From Muricea muricata (Eukaryota > Cnidaria > Anthozoa > Malacalcyonacea > Plexauridae): a stretch of 64,000 nucleotides of DNA. The notes under the pieces were generated by a model. The model had not been told where the DNA came from. It searched no databases and worked only from the letters and a program-made list of their open reading frames with translations. The position numbers were made by a program, and so were the translations under genes. This document shows, one piece after another, positions 46,743-58,331 of this stretch. The stretch spans positions 51,448,846 to 51,512,845 of the forward strand of contig OY979716.1 in the NCBI GenBank assembly GCA_963855995.1, written 5' to 3'. Numbering within the stretch: the stretch's first letter is position 1; each line of letters opens with the position of its first letter.

Positions 46743-48649
46743 TGGACGACAATCAGTTATCCCCGATTTGGAAATGTTTTGTTTGCAGTACTTTCATCGC
46801 TCTTACCCTGAAAACCTTGATGGGCCACTACTATGCAGTTCATAGCAACGAGCCAAACTTTTTGGTAAAATGCAGAGTGAATGGTTGTCCTGCTACTTTT
46901 CGAAGATACCATTCGTTCTACAAGCACGTGTAGAGAAACCACAGGGGAGAGTACGATACAAACACGTTTCCTCAACCAAGCAATCTGGAAAAACCGATAG
47001 TTGTTCATGTCAATCCGTTCACTATGAATGGCAAAGACGAAAGCGATTATCCTGAAAATTTTGAGAGCGAATGCAGTGCCGGTGCGAGTGGCGGTGATTC
47101 CACTGATTCATCCAGTGAATTATCCGACTACAGTGAAACGAATAAAGTTCCTGCGGAAGCGAAGGTATTTTTTATATATTCCTATTGAATAAAACGTATA
47201 TAACATTGTTTTGATTTATATAAACTGTGACTGTCAGTTGAAGTCTTTTAACTTTTAACAATTTTTAGAACTTGCATTTTCGTCAAAATGAAGCACTATT
47301 TGTCTTGAAAGTCAAAGAGAGGAAGAGTATTACTCAGGTTTGTGATTTACATATTTTTAACATTAGCTAGTTTCAACCCTTTAAAATAAAGGTTGGGAAA
47401 CAAAGATTAAGAGGGTCAAACTGGAAGCAGATATAGGAGAATAGATGTAGGTCTGTAGAAGGTGTACTGTGTCATGAAATACACAAGGGAAAAGTACTGA
47501 AAATGACAATGAAAATGAGTAAATTTAATTTGAAAATCTTCGTCAGTTGTGCTTCAATGGGGATTAATGACCATTATAGTTTCTCTATAGGTGGCGATTG
47601 ATAATATAATTAATAGCACGTCAAACATTGTTAATAGTGCTCTAAATCTTGCCAGAAGAACTTTAATTGGTGCTTGGGAAAGTGGTGAACATGGTGGAGA
47701 CTTGGAAACTGTAAAAAAATCTTTTGATAATATGCCTGATCCCTTTGCATCAATGAGAACCAACTATTTGCAAACATCATACATAAAGAGGAACTTTAAT
47801 TATGTTGGATTGACAGAGGTGGTTTTGGAAAGAAGATTTCAAGAAAGTTTTGGAAAAACAAGTGTTCTCTGGTGGAGAAGGATGAGAATTTTGTTTATAT
47901 ACCACTGATTGAAAGTCTCTGCCAACTCCTGTCCAACAAGAGAATTGCAGAACTCATTATCAGAAAACCCTGGCACTGTGACCGTGATATTTATTATTAC
48001 ATCTGTGATGGACAAATCTTCTGAACTGATAAGTTCTTTTCTAATCACCCAGATGCTTTACAAATCATCATCTATCATGATGCTGTTGAGGTGTGCAACC
48101 CCCTTGGAAGTCAAGCTGGTAAACATAAATTAGATATGTTTTATTACACTTTAGGCAATTTAAATCCCAAGGTCAGATCTAAGCACTGTGCAATTCGACT
48201 GTTAGGTATAGCAAATGCAAAACTGGTAAAAAAGTATGGCTATCATGCTATACTTAAGCCTATTATTGAAGATATCAAGAAAATTGAAAGTGGTTTACCT
48301 TGTGTCATATATGGTGCAGAAAAAACTGTTTATGGGAAAGTAATTAGCTGCACAGGTGACATGAGTGGGGAGGTTATAAAGTCGGTGTAGGCTTTGCATT
48401 TCAGAAATGTAGGCATTGCAATGTACTTATGAAGCTATGCAGCAGAGTTTCTATGAAGTTGATCTTGTGCCACGGACGAAAGATACTTATGACAGGCATT
48501 GTAAAGAACTAGAGGAAGCACCTACTGAGCAACATAAGCATGACTGTAGGTTTGGAACTGCTAGTCTGGTTTATTTTGTTAGTGACAACTGTGCTTATCA
48601 CAGGAAACATATGTTTTACCTTTATCTTACAAGTATCATAGGAATTTAG
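46743..48649 (+). pseudogene. zinc-finger family gene, likely transposon-derived, broken
   Basis: ATG at 46743. Two CxxC/H fingers (CFVCSTFI...H, CRVNGCPATF...H) open exon 1, which has a TAG at 46931-46933 in frame, followed by an acidic Ser-rich part to 47166. Further exons: about 47270-47338, 47593-47908 and on through several frames to 48649: ENFVYIPLIESLCQLL, YYICDGQIF, DAVEVCNPLGSQAGKHKL (about 48085-48130), LGNLNPKVRS, CAIRLLGIANAKLVKKYG, then CRHCNVTYEAMQQ. I know this motif set from multi-copy proteins in fish and cnidarians, usually transposon-associated, but cannot name the superfamily. It ends just before the BEL/Pao gag. Confidence 0.55.
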
Positions 48650-50104
48650 GGCATTAAAGTTAATTAGATTTAAAGAGCTTCAGCAACAAGAGCTTCTTCT
48701 TCAGCAACAAAGAGAAGAACTTGAGCTTGAGACTAAAATTGCACAAGCAGCAGCTGAGAAACAAACATATAGTGAGATCGGATACGCTGTCGAAAATGCA
48801 AATACTAATCAGCGCAATAAAACTTATGAGCGATCGCGTGCAATGCTTATTAACTCGCGATTAGTTCCAGCTTTTACACCCTCAAGCATGGCCGCAAGGC
48901 CAGAACGTTCTGGTGTCATTCCTGACGCGCCAAAACATTTACCGAGAGTAATCAACAAGTCCTGTCAACACCACTTAGCGCACAAGCAAGAGCTTGGAAT
49001 AACAACAAAGTTAATGTACCTACGCATCAAGCAAACGCATCAACAAATCATGCATATGTACCTTCAGTTCACGTAAATGATGTACCTATAAGCCACCTGC
49101 ATCAAACTAATGAAAATAGACATACTGAAACAGAACTAGAACAATTGCAGCCACACATGACTGGGAACGTAATCAACCCCCCCCCCCCCCCGTTCCCATG
49201 TATCAACAAATACCAAACATGCAGATTACTCAGCTATTAGCACAGCAACAACAATACACATTAGCGTTAACACTGCCAACACCTAAAGTACAAACCTTTT
49301 CTAGAAACCCTATCGATTTCCACGGCTTTATTCAAGCCTTTGGGCAGTTAATCGAACAGAAAACTAGCGATGACAGTGCAGGGTTATATTACCTCATACA
49401 ATACACGTCGGGAGATGTTCAGGAACTAATGCGTAGTTGCCTGTCAATGCATCCTCAAGAAGGATACCAAGAAGCACGCAAGCTACTTAAGTCAAGATAT
49501 GGTTGCAGTTACAAGATTGCTACAGCATATGTCGAACGCATAATAGGCCGTATTCTCTGGCATGAAAAGTCCCTTAGAAAATGATTTTCGTTGCCCCCCT
49601 TCGAGCACTACTTAAAAACACGATAGAAAATTAAGATAAATTATAAAAAGTTCGAATTCGCTTGTTGGCACCTCCACAAACCTGCAGTTTTTAAGAATTT
49701 CTTCTTCGAAAATTCAATAAAGTGACGCGTTTCGCAATCCTTGAACGCCATTTTGTCTTGGAAAATGTGCGGATACTTCGTGTAACATATGACATATATA
49801 GCAAAATGAGCATTATTCATTCGTAAACATGGCGTCTTCCACCTCATGTTTAATTCATTTGACGGAAAAAAGGCCCACTTACAACTTTTAGTGAAATGTC
49901 TTTTCAAACATTTTTGGATTGTCATAGTATTTGACTGACGCTAGATGGAGAAGATGGTGATCTTGCACGGAGAAGTTTAGCTTTTGTCGGTAAGAAGCAA
50001 GAACATAAAAAATGTCAGGGATAATGTCAGCCGATGTCCTCGATTTATATGCAAATCTCTTGTATCATAGAGCTTGCTATTCGGCATTGACAACATAAGA
50101 ACAC

Positions 50105-50718
50105 AGAATGTGAAGAACAAGAAGAATTTCAACCTGTAAAAAAGATGCTGCGATCTTCATGTTCCGAAACAACAAGCTCGACAGTTAAATCAAGAAATCT
50201 GTACGTGTTGCCGCACTTATGTATTATTTGCAAGAGAGAAAAGTCGTATTTTACTGAGTCGGTGATTTGTTCTAAAGTTGTTTTTTTTAATTTATTGCTA
50301 AATTGTTCCATTAATTGTTGGCTGTAGTTGTGAAATTTTAAATTGTGCTGCAGTCATTACAGTAACAATTAATGATTGTGTAATTTCTAAAAAAAGCTTG
50401 TTACATGTATTTATTTAGAAGATGAGAAAAAGGAAATTGGACAAATTGGTGTCAGCAGAAACAGAAGATGGGGTAAACTCAAAGAAACTGCAACAAGGAA
50501 AGCTGATGAAAGTATTTTAATACAAATTGCTGATAAGGATATGGTGGCTTTGGAAGTGAAGTGCCATAAATGTTGTTATGAAAGTACACATTGTTCCTTA
50601 GACACAGCATGCAGTCAACTGGAGGAAAATGAAAAGCAAGTCTACGAATACAAAAAGCCATTTGAGCGCTTGCGTGAAAGGTTTCCAAAACTCATGTTAC
50701 ATAAATCAAAGGTGTGAT
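50105..50718 (+). pseudogene. captured gene fragment with Cys/His motif
   Basis: Two pieces separated by an intron-like gap with frameshifts: NLYVLPHLCIICKREK (about 50195-50245) and 50419-50718 with DKDMVALEVKCHKCCYEST. The CIICK ... HKCCY pattern recalls the start of a widespread uncharacterised cnidarian protein family (normally xCxxCxK ... HxxCYRxY). It is inside the TAA element, so possibly captured. Evidence from memory only. Confidence 0.4.
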
Positions 50719-51330
50719 CTAAGAGTGAGATTGTTTGTAGGGAGTGCCTCAGTCCAGCAAATGTAGCAGAAATTTTCTTGCAATGCAATTGTTGTTAATT
50801 GCAATTAACTTGCAATTATATCTTTTTAGTGGGTTCCCAAATGACAACAAGATAAAGTTGTGAATAGTTTTACTTGAAAAACATTTCTTATTTAAAAATT
50901 CCTACGGTAATCTCTCTATTTAGGCCCCCCCCCCACAAATAAGCCCCCCTCTGTAATAAGCCCCCCTTTTGCATGAAAAAGTGAAATAAGCCCCTCTCTC
51001 TAATAAACCCCCCTTTTGAGTGAAAAAATGAAATAAGCCCCTCTCTCTAATAAGCCCCCCTTTTAAGTGAAAAATGAAATAATCCCCTCTCTCTAATAAG
51101 CCCCCCTTTTGAGTGAAAAAATGAAATAAGCCCCCCTCTTGAGTGAAAAAATGAAATAAGCCCCTCTCTCTAATAAGCCCCCCATAATGTATATATATTA
51201 TATGTTGTTATATTATATGTTGATGTTACCATATATATTTTATGTTGTTATATTGTTAATAATATACAAGGAAATGTTTCTGGGCTGTGATTGGTTGATT
51301 CGAGTGCATTTAATCCCAAACATCACCCAG

Positions 51331-51437
51331 AACAGTGCAAAAATCTGTAACAACAGTGCAGAAATCTGTAACAACAGTGCAAAAATCTGTAACAACAGTG
51401 CAAAAATCTGTAACAACAGTGCAAAAATCTGTAATGA
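51331..51437. repeat. 21-bp tandem repeat
   Basis: About five units of AACAGTGCAAAAATCTGTAAC, one with a G variant. In one frame it encodes NSAKICN heptads, but no gene is supported. Confidence 0.85.
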
Positions 51438-51727
51438 GCTCTTTGAGCGATGGGATTTACTCGCAGAAAAACCAAAAATATGGCGGCCGAATTTTCACGT
51501 TTGCTTAAAGATTTCGTCGAAATTTCAACACAATTTGGAATTCTTCTCTGACAATTATGGTCACAAAATAAACTCTAAAGTATGCTGGAACTTTGTACAT
51601 AAAATTTTTAGCCATGGCTTTTATAAACATGAATTTTTTAAGCGAAGAAATTCGAGAATGAGTGCACTTGCATAATGCGAAGTTGTAAGTACAAAATGCT
51701 TGTTTGAACATTTCCTTTTTATATTAT

Positions 51728-51893
51728 TAATAAGTAATAGTATAATTTCTTGTGCAATTACAGAAAACAAGCACTCGTGAGTTTTTAAAAACCGCAAATA
51801 GCGCTCGTCCTTCGGACTCGCGCTATTTTGCAGTTTTTAAAAACTCACTCGTGCTTGTTTATCCGTAATTGCACTCGAAATTATACTATTACC
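51728..51893. repeat. foldback, about 70-base arms
   Basis: TAATAGTATAATTTCTTGTG... and its complement ending AATTATACTATTA; inner GAGTTTTTAAAAAC and CTCGTCCTTCGGACTCG at the tip. A near-perfect hairpin inside the GC-run element. Confidence 0.75.
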
Positions 51894-53430
51894 TATACTA
51901 ATATAAATGTTGTTGTTATATGATTTTGAGTTTATTGCAGTTCAAAGTGATAATCTCCAATCAACCCTGGTTTTTTGGATGAATAAATAAGCCCCCCTCT
52001 CAGTTAAGCCCCCCCCCTCAACAAGAAACCCCCTCAAAAGGTGCTGAAATGAATAAGCCCCCCCCCCAGGGGGCTAAATAGAGAGAATATGGTATTGCAT
52101 CTAACTTCAATTAGAAACAAAACACTTGTGGATGAATTTGATGTGTTCAAAGTTATTGTTTGTTTTTTTCTTCTAATACTCTTTATTTTGAAACTGTTCT
52201 CTAAATATTTTTTAAAAATCTCTGAAAATTTGCTCAAAACCTGGTATATCTATGCTCAAAACCTTCTAAAACCCCACCCTAACTTCCTTGTTGAAAACTT
52301 GTTGAGCCTTGCTTGCACAGCGAAGGATGGGAAACGTCATGTAAGTCCCAATATAAAATTGCTGAATATGCTATATATGCCGTATATTACACAAAGTATC
52401 CACACATTTTCCGAAGCAAAATGGCGTTCACGGATTGCAAAACATGTCAATTTTTTCAATTTTCGAACACGAAATTCTCAAAAACTGCAGGTTTGTGGAG
52501 GTGCCAACAAGTGAATTCGGACTTTTTGTAATTTATCCTAATTTTCTATCGTGTTTTCAATTAGTGCCTGAAGAGGGGCAACGAAACTGAACGATAATCG
52601 GCCACAGAATACGGCCTATAAGTAGTTATCCACAAATTAAGCCTGAAGACGGTGAAAGTTTGCAAAGATTCTCAGTTTTGCTGACAAGTTGTAAAAATGC
52701 GCTCAAGCAAATAGGCTATTTAAATAAAATAGAAAATCCCGATAGCTTGCAGAAGATCATGGAAAAACTACCTTTTGGGCTGAGGCAAAAAGGGCGTGAC
52801 GTTGCTGATGACATTATGAAAGTTCGACAGCGAGAAATTACGATTGAAGACATTGCAGGATTCGTAGAAAAATGGGCAAGGGCGAGTAGTCATCCAATTT
52901 TTGGAAAAATTTCTAAAGAAACGAGATCTGACAAGTCTGCTCTCAGGTCTGCGAGACCAACTGGTGGCTTGTCTTTTGCCACGAGCGGTATTGCCAATGT
53001 CCCTAGCCCACGTGCCAAATTGAAATGTCTTCACTGTACCGGCAAGCACTGGCTATCCCAATGTGAGAATTTCAAGAGAAAACCGGTCGAAGAACGATTC
53101 AAACTCATTCATTCGCTTAAACTATGTGACAATTGCCTTACCTCTGGCCATGTGGCAAGAGCTTGCCAGAAGAGAAGTTTCTGTAAGATTGAAGGCTGCA
53201 AGTTCAAACATTCCACGTTCCTGCACCGCAAAGTTAGTAACATCACTCGGGAAAAGGAGAAGTCAACCCAAAACAAAGGCGATAGTCCTGCAGTCGAGCA
53301 ACAACCAAAAGTCAAAGAGAAAACTGGACAAAGCGGGTATGTGAATGTTGGCGAAAAGCGACGAGCTACTCGAAGTATAACCGGTATGCCAATCCTTCCA
53401 GTGAAAGTTAAAGTGAAAGATTCCAATTGA

Positions 53431-54338
53431 ACAGTGGAAACGTACGCGTTTCTCGACGGAAGTTCCAACACATCATTCATCACTGAATCTTTATTGACGA
53501 AACTTGGTGCTAAAGGTGACCCAACAACGCCCCCTCTGACAACGATGGAGAGAGAAAAAAGCGAACTGAATAGCTCAATCGTCAGTCTTGAAGTCAGCAA
53601 TCTAAATGGCGAATACAATCGTTATCCCTTCAGTGTTTTCTGTTAAGAAGCTACCCGTATCGAAAGTCGATATTCCTCGTCAAAGCGATGTGGATCGTTG
53701 GCCTCATCTACAGGGTATTGTCATCCCAAAAATCGACTGCGAAGTCATTCTGCTACTTGGCAACGATGTTCCTAAAGCACTGCAGCCTACCGAAGTAAAG
53801 GGCAACGACCAAAATGGACCTTACGCTGTGAGAACTGCCCTTGGCTGGACGGTAAATGGACCATTAGGACGAAGCGATGCGCAAGAAACAACGGCCAACT
53901 TCATCCACGCTGACACATAGTTGGAGAATCTTTTTAAACGTTTCTGTGATCGAGAGTTCAACAACGTAGAGACAAAGTACGTGTTGTTTTCGACTGCGCT
54001 GCTGAATATGGAGGAACGTCGTTAAATAAGGAGTTGCTACAGGGGCCAGACCTAACGAACAATCTAGTTGGAGTTCTGACGCGATTTCAGGAGGTTCCAG
54101 TTGTGATGATGGCAGATGTTGAAGCTATGTTCCACCACCTGATTGCGATTCCTTGCGCTTTCTGTGGTGGCCAGATAACGATCTCAGCAAAGAACCAATA
54201 GAATATCAGATGCTGGTACATCTCTTTGGTAGTGTTTCATCCCTTACATGTGCGAATTTCGCATTGCGACAAACGGCAGACGATAACAGTGACCAATTCG
54301 ACCCTGAAATGGTTAACACGGTCAAGCGGAACTTCTAG
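53431..54338 (+). pseudogene. BEL/Pao protease and reverse transcriptase start
   Basis: 53434-53646 has the aspartic-protease region (FLDGSSNTSFI), where the usual Asp-Ser/Thr-Gly appears altered to Asp-Gly-Ser. 53606-53920 has WPHLQGIVIPK and GPYAVRTALGWTVNGPLG in another frame, the protease-RT linker of BEL/Pao. 53985-54145 carries RT fingers. 54153-54338 ends in a TAG at 54336-54338 at the position of the Tyr in the YVDD catalytic box; the frame continues VDDCLKSS afterwards. Confidence 0.7.
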
Positions 54339-55775
54339 GTCGACGACTGCCTGAAGTCTTCTGAGAACAAGAAAGCTGCAATAACCATAGCAGGGCAATT
54401 ACGTCTACTCCTCTCCAAAGGTAGACTTCGTTTGACAAAGTGGCTATCAAATTCTAGAAAGGTTATCGAGACGATTCCACAATCTGAAAGATCTAAATTG
54501 GTGAAGGAAATTCGTTTTGGAGAATTGCCTGCAGAACGCGCACTCGGAGTGCTGTGGAATATAGAATTGGATACCTTCCACTCGGGACACCTTCCACTTG
54601 GTGTACGATCCACTCAGGTTTGCTGCACCGTTCATCCTACTTGCGAAAGAAATTCTTTAGAGTTTAAGTGGAATGAGCATGGGGTGGGACAGTCCGATTC
54701 CCGAAGAATATTCGAAACGCTGGGAAGCCTGGCTGAAAGAATTACCAAAACTGGAGAATCTGAAGATCAAACGTTGCTTTAAGCCACCCGACTTCGGAGA
54801 AGTTGTTTCAGCGGAATTGCATCACTTTTCTGATGCTTCTCAACGTGGCTACGGCGTGGTTTCATACCTGCTCTTAACCAATGCCAAAGAAATCAGACAC
54901 TGCTCGTTCGTTATGGGAAAATCGAGATTGGCACCATTGAAGACCATTACGATTCCGTGTTTAGAGCTATTGGCCGCTGTCTTGGCAACGAAGTTAGACA
55001 AATCAATCAAAAGGGAAATTGATATACCAATAAACGACTCAGTGTTTTGGACAGACAGCACTGAGTTACATTGCAAGCCAAGACAAGAGATTCCACACGT
55101 TCGTTGCAAATCGCGTGTCCACCATTCACGAAGCATCATCCCCATTACAATGGAACTACGTGGACACGAAATCCTACCCAGCAGATGATGCATCAAGAGG
55201 ATTGCAAGTTGAAGAGCTGTTAAAGAACAAGCGTTGGTTGCAAGGTCCAGAGTTCCTGTGGCAGTCGAGAGAGAATTGGCCAGAACAGCCCAGCGTCGGA
55301 AGCAAAAGCATCAAGGAAAATGATCCCGAAGTGAAGAAAGCTAAGGCGTTCACGGTGAATGCGACCAGAATTGGTGAAATAGATAAGATCTTCACACGCT
55401 TTTCGTCTTGGTACCGATTAAAGAGATTTGTGTCATGGATGCTGCATTATAGGCGTGCACTCCAGAAAGCTTGTGAGAAGGATTCGTCAAAAGAGCGTGA
55501 GGCAAAGCAAAGACCTATTCAGCATTTGACGATCGAAGAGTTACACGAAGCAGAGCTAGAGATTGTCAGGATCATGCAAGAACGAAGCTTCAGGGAAGAG
55601 ATCGCGGCGATAAGCCAGAATTTAAAGTCAAGCTGTAACGCAAATGTTGCTCCACACCCAATCAAGCGCTCTAGTCACCTCTACAAGCTTGATCCAGTGT
55701 ACGATAAGCGTGTCCTCTGTGTTGGAGGGCGATTGAGAAATTTTGTAAATGTATCTAATGTCTCCTTTAATCATT
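54339..55775 (+). pseudogene. BEL/Pao RT tail, RNase H and pre-integrase part
   Basis: After the catalytic-box stop the frame runs through RT thumb motifs (RALGVLWNIELDTFH, 54540-54580), then after a frameshift (about 54670) RNase H with HHFSDASQRGYG (first Asp), PCLELLAAV (Glu) and FWTDSTE (Asp), then a third frame (55115-55783) ending YDKRVLCVGGRLRNF. The integrase expected next is missing; an AT-rich repeat begins instead, so a truncation or deletion lies at about 55745-55775. Confidence 0.7.
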
Positions 55776-56330
55776 CAAATTAAACCGTTTTCTGGAGGCT
55801 TTAAATAAACAAATTAAAGCTTGATCATAGGCGATTAAAGACGAAAAATTAAAGGCAAATTAAAGTTTGGCTAAAAAAGCAAAAGTTTCTTAGTTAGTCT
55901 TTATATGCTACGAGAAAAGGATTCTAAATGCATCTTTATGCTCTTGACTCACATTTACAGTGACTGATTTCATTATTTATTTGTCCAATTTAATCACATT
56001 TAATGTTTTTAAAAGTATGAAAAAGGTATCTTTAATCAGGCCTTTACCTCATCTTTATGTTTGTCGTTTTCTATCTTTAATCACATTTAATGTAATAGGA
56101 AAAGAAGTGAAATATACTTTAGCAGGTGTTTAAATTACCTTGATTTTGCTAATTAGTTATCTTACTCACATTTTAATATGATCAAAAAGTGTCAAAGTGA
56201 AAAGGGTCAAAAAGTTGTCTTTAATCCTCTCTTTACCTCATCTTTTATGATTATACCTTTCAATCTTTAATCATATTTAATATTAAAGAAAGAAGTGCCT
56301 TTACGTCTGTTGTAAATCCCATTGATTCTG
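55776..56330. repeat. AT-rich repeat with two diverged units
   Basis: CTTTACCTCATCTTT...ATCTTTAATCA(C/T)ATTTAAT occurs at about 56025-56105 and 56217-56300, a period of about 190 bases. Further TTTAATC words are scattered on both strands. No gene. Confidence 0.5.
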
Positions 56331-56850
56331 TTAATAATTACCAATAATGAAAGCTATATATAATCTTATCATGAATTCTATGCTATAAAATTGCTTCAAA
56401 CATTTCATCTAGAGAATCCAATAAATTAGGTAAAGTACAACTAAAATAGCAGTACAACTCATTGCAACACACAAACAATAAAAACAAAGTTATTTCTCAC
56501 GCTTCATTAATCAATTTATTTTACTATATAATTATATTGAATACACCATACATATTAACTAAATTACTCTAAATTACAAGTGCGACCATAAATTTTATAG
56601 ATAATCTAGTAAAACAACGCTTCGTATTTTGCTGGCAGAATTAAGTAAAATTCCCATGAATTAAATATAAAATCCTATAAAATTTCATGCCATGCAACAC
56701 AACATAAATTCATTCCCTTTTTGCCAAATTAGTTTTTAAAACGAATTATATAGGGGCGAAACTAGACAATTGCCAAGATCCCGGCCCGCTTGTGGTATAA
56801 AATTAATAGTCTGTGACGTTGAGTGTTTATATGATCCAGCTTCCATTCCC
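56331..56850. other. intergenic stretch
   Basis: AT-rich, no gene recognised. Confidence 0.3.
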
Positions 56851-58018
56851 CTAAGCAAGAACCCGTGACATCTCGGTTAAGAGGGATAGAAATTGACCAC
56901 GTAAACACTTCATGTCGCCTGGCTGGGACTTTATCGCTATTTTACACGAAAACCATACTAAAGTGACTATAAGTGTAACAGACTCGACTCTAAATTTCCC
57001 TCTAAATTCTAAATTTCGCCTAAATTTCTTTTGGATGTCTACATATGTTTTAGTAACTCTTCTTTTAATTAACTCAGACAGTGAGTCATGATGCAGCCTG
57101 TCAAGCTTCCTTTTTGGTTTTTGAAGCGATCGACTCTCCCAGGGCAGTTTTCGCACACTGTATTTAATAATTTTATGAAATGGCTCATCGTCGGCTTCGC
57201 TTTCTTCTGAAGACATATACTCAGGTTTCAGAATCTCCAAAACCTTTGCCATTTTGCCAGCATCCCACGAGGTTTTTTCCAGCTGCTTGAGCCTACGTGC
57301 CAGCTTCTATAACACAATATTTGTAAGGTTGTCGTAAGAAACGCAATAGCAATAGACATGCAAAATATAATTATGGCACAAAGCTTGGGGTTTGAGCTTA
57401 ACGGTATGCCTATACAGTGTAATTTATAATATCTACAAACAAATACATTTACAATATCTATGCCGGTCTGCATGTATGTTATGACATGCAGTTGCCTATA
57501 AATATTTTTTATTGCTGAACATGCATCATGAGCTGAGAATGGAATATGAACATAAAGGCATGTCATGGGTCCTGTTATTGACCTGCATATTTCTGCAATG
57601 CTTTTGTCGGAAAAAAGCTGAAATTAATACGCCGCTAGCTATATAACGATAGCCACTTGCTAGCAGTGAAATGGTTTTTGGATTATGTATGTAAATGTAT
57701 ATTTATACTTAATTCTTCCCCGGCCATACATCAGAATTAATGCTATGGAAACCCAGCTTAAGTGCTATGTACAGGAAGTTGAATCTGAGTGCATGCTTGA
57801 TTACAGGCAAATGCTGATATTTGTGTTGTGCATGCCTTAAAATCGAACACGATGAAAGTATTAGCAATTTAGTTGTTTTTCATTCAGTAAAAATAATGAA
57901 ACACAAACCTCGTCTTTTCTGTTCCGTCGTCTGCAGTTTTTTACATGCTCCCCTTGCATGCCTTTCGTACTCCTGGCATGGGAAGCCCTTGACGATCTAA
58001 AGTACGTCTTGAACGCTT
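56851..58018 (-). CDS. two exons of an unknown minus-strand gene
   Basis: Exons on minus: 57909-58018 (AFKTYFRSSRASHARST, basic) and 56851-57306, with GT-AG sites and matching phase 0. The second has KLARRLKQLEKTSW, EYMSSEESEADDEP and KYSVRKLPWESRSLQ, KRKLDRLHHDSLSE, ending in a hydrophobic tail. An acidic SSEESE stretch followed by a KLPWES motif recalls an uncharacterised cnidarian protein family. The start exon is not identified (58018 begins after an acceptor). Function unknown. Confidence 0.55.
57307..57906. other. intron
   Basis: Intron between the two exons; AT-rich, no feature. Confidence 0.35.
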
Positions 58019-58331
58019 CTAAAAATTAACAAGAATGCTTTGTAAATTAAGATCTACAGTATAAAGCATAAAGGCTTAGCATTGATCCTTTTAAGAACCG
58101 GAATAGTTAAAATATTCAATTGTGGATTGGGAAAAATATTGCGGGATTAGCATTTCAAATAGCGCACACATTGCATTGTCCAGATCAGTTACAAACTAAC
58201 TTTTTTGTAAGAGTTTTTGTAACTGTCTTACTTGTCTATATATTCAATCTTATTTGATACTAAAATAGCACAACCCCGACATCATTCTGCATACATAGCA
58301 TAACGACTTTTCGAAAATCAAAAGTAGTTAA
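58019..58331. other. stretch before the second Kolobok
   Basis: AT-rich, no gene recognised. It includes the TTAA proposed as the target copy at 58328-58331. Confidence 0.3.

Larger units (their letters stand above)
50903..52094. mobile_element. nested GC-run element
   Basis: Ends TACGGTAATCTCTCTATTTA and complement TACCATATTCTCTCTATTTA, then GCCCCCC blocks. A tandem array at 50927-51185 repeats an AATAAGCCCC(TCTCTCT)/GAGTGAAAAAATGA unit of about 45 bases; a shorter block is near 51985-52080. No gene. Confidence 0.6.
49544..52618. mobile_element. 3.1-kb non-autonomous element with TAA duplication
   Basis: TAA at 49541-49543 and 52619-52621 flank ends TAGGCCGTATTCTCTGGC and, complemented on the right, TAGGCCGTATTCTGTGGCCG. 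The arms continue, imperfectly, for more than 200 bases (CGTTGCCCC, CACGATAGAAAATTA, TTGGCACCTCCACAAACCTG). A 3-bp TWA duplication fits PIF/Harbinger or a related group, but no transposase is present. Inside are a gene fragment and a nested GC-rich element. Confidence 0.7.
48670..53430 (+). pseudogene. BEL/Pao gag, split by an insertion
   Basis: The 5' part (48670-49541) has a Gln/Glu-rich coil, a P-run, and the DUF1759-like gag core (VQTFSRNPIDFHGFIQAFGQ). The 3' part (52622-53430) continues with a helical section (LMEKLPFGLRQKGRDV, REITIEDIAGFVE) and three zinc-knuckle-like Cys/His groups (CLHCTGKHWLSQC, CDNCLTSGHVARAC, CKIEGCKFKHS). Removing the insertion and one TAA copy leaves the reading frame open across 49541 and 52622. 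Between 49010 and 49200 the frame changes once (near 49015). Confidence 0.7.
48660..55775 (+). mobile_element. BEL/Pao-type retrotransposon remnant
   Basis: Gag (48670-49541 and 52622-53430), protease, reverse transcriptase, RNase H and the pre-integrase region follow on plus, the order of BEL/Pao. No LTR was found at either side, and the pol is cut off at the start of the integrase. A 3.1-kb non-autonomous element (49544-52618) is inserted inside gag. Several stops and frameshifts; it cannot act. Confidence 0.75.

Noticed and set aside
51187..51675. 162-residue frame with Asn-Ser-Ala-Lys heptads
   Set aside because: Built from AT repeats and the 21-bp tandem repeat; no domain and no supporting splice or start signals.
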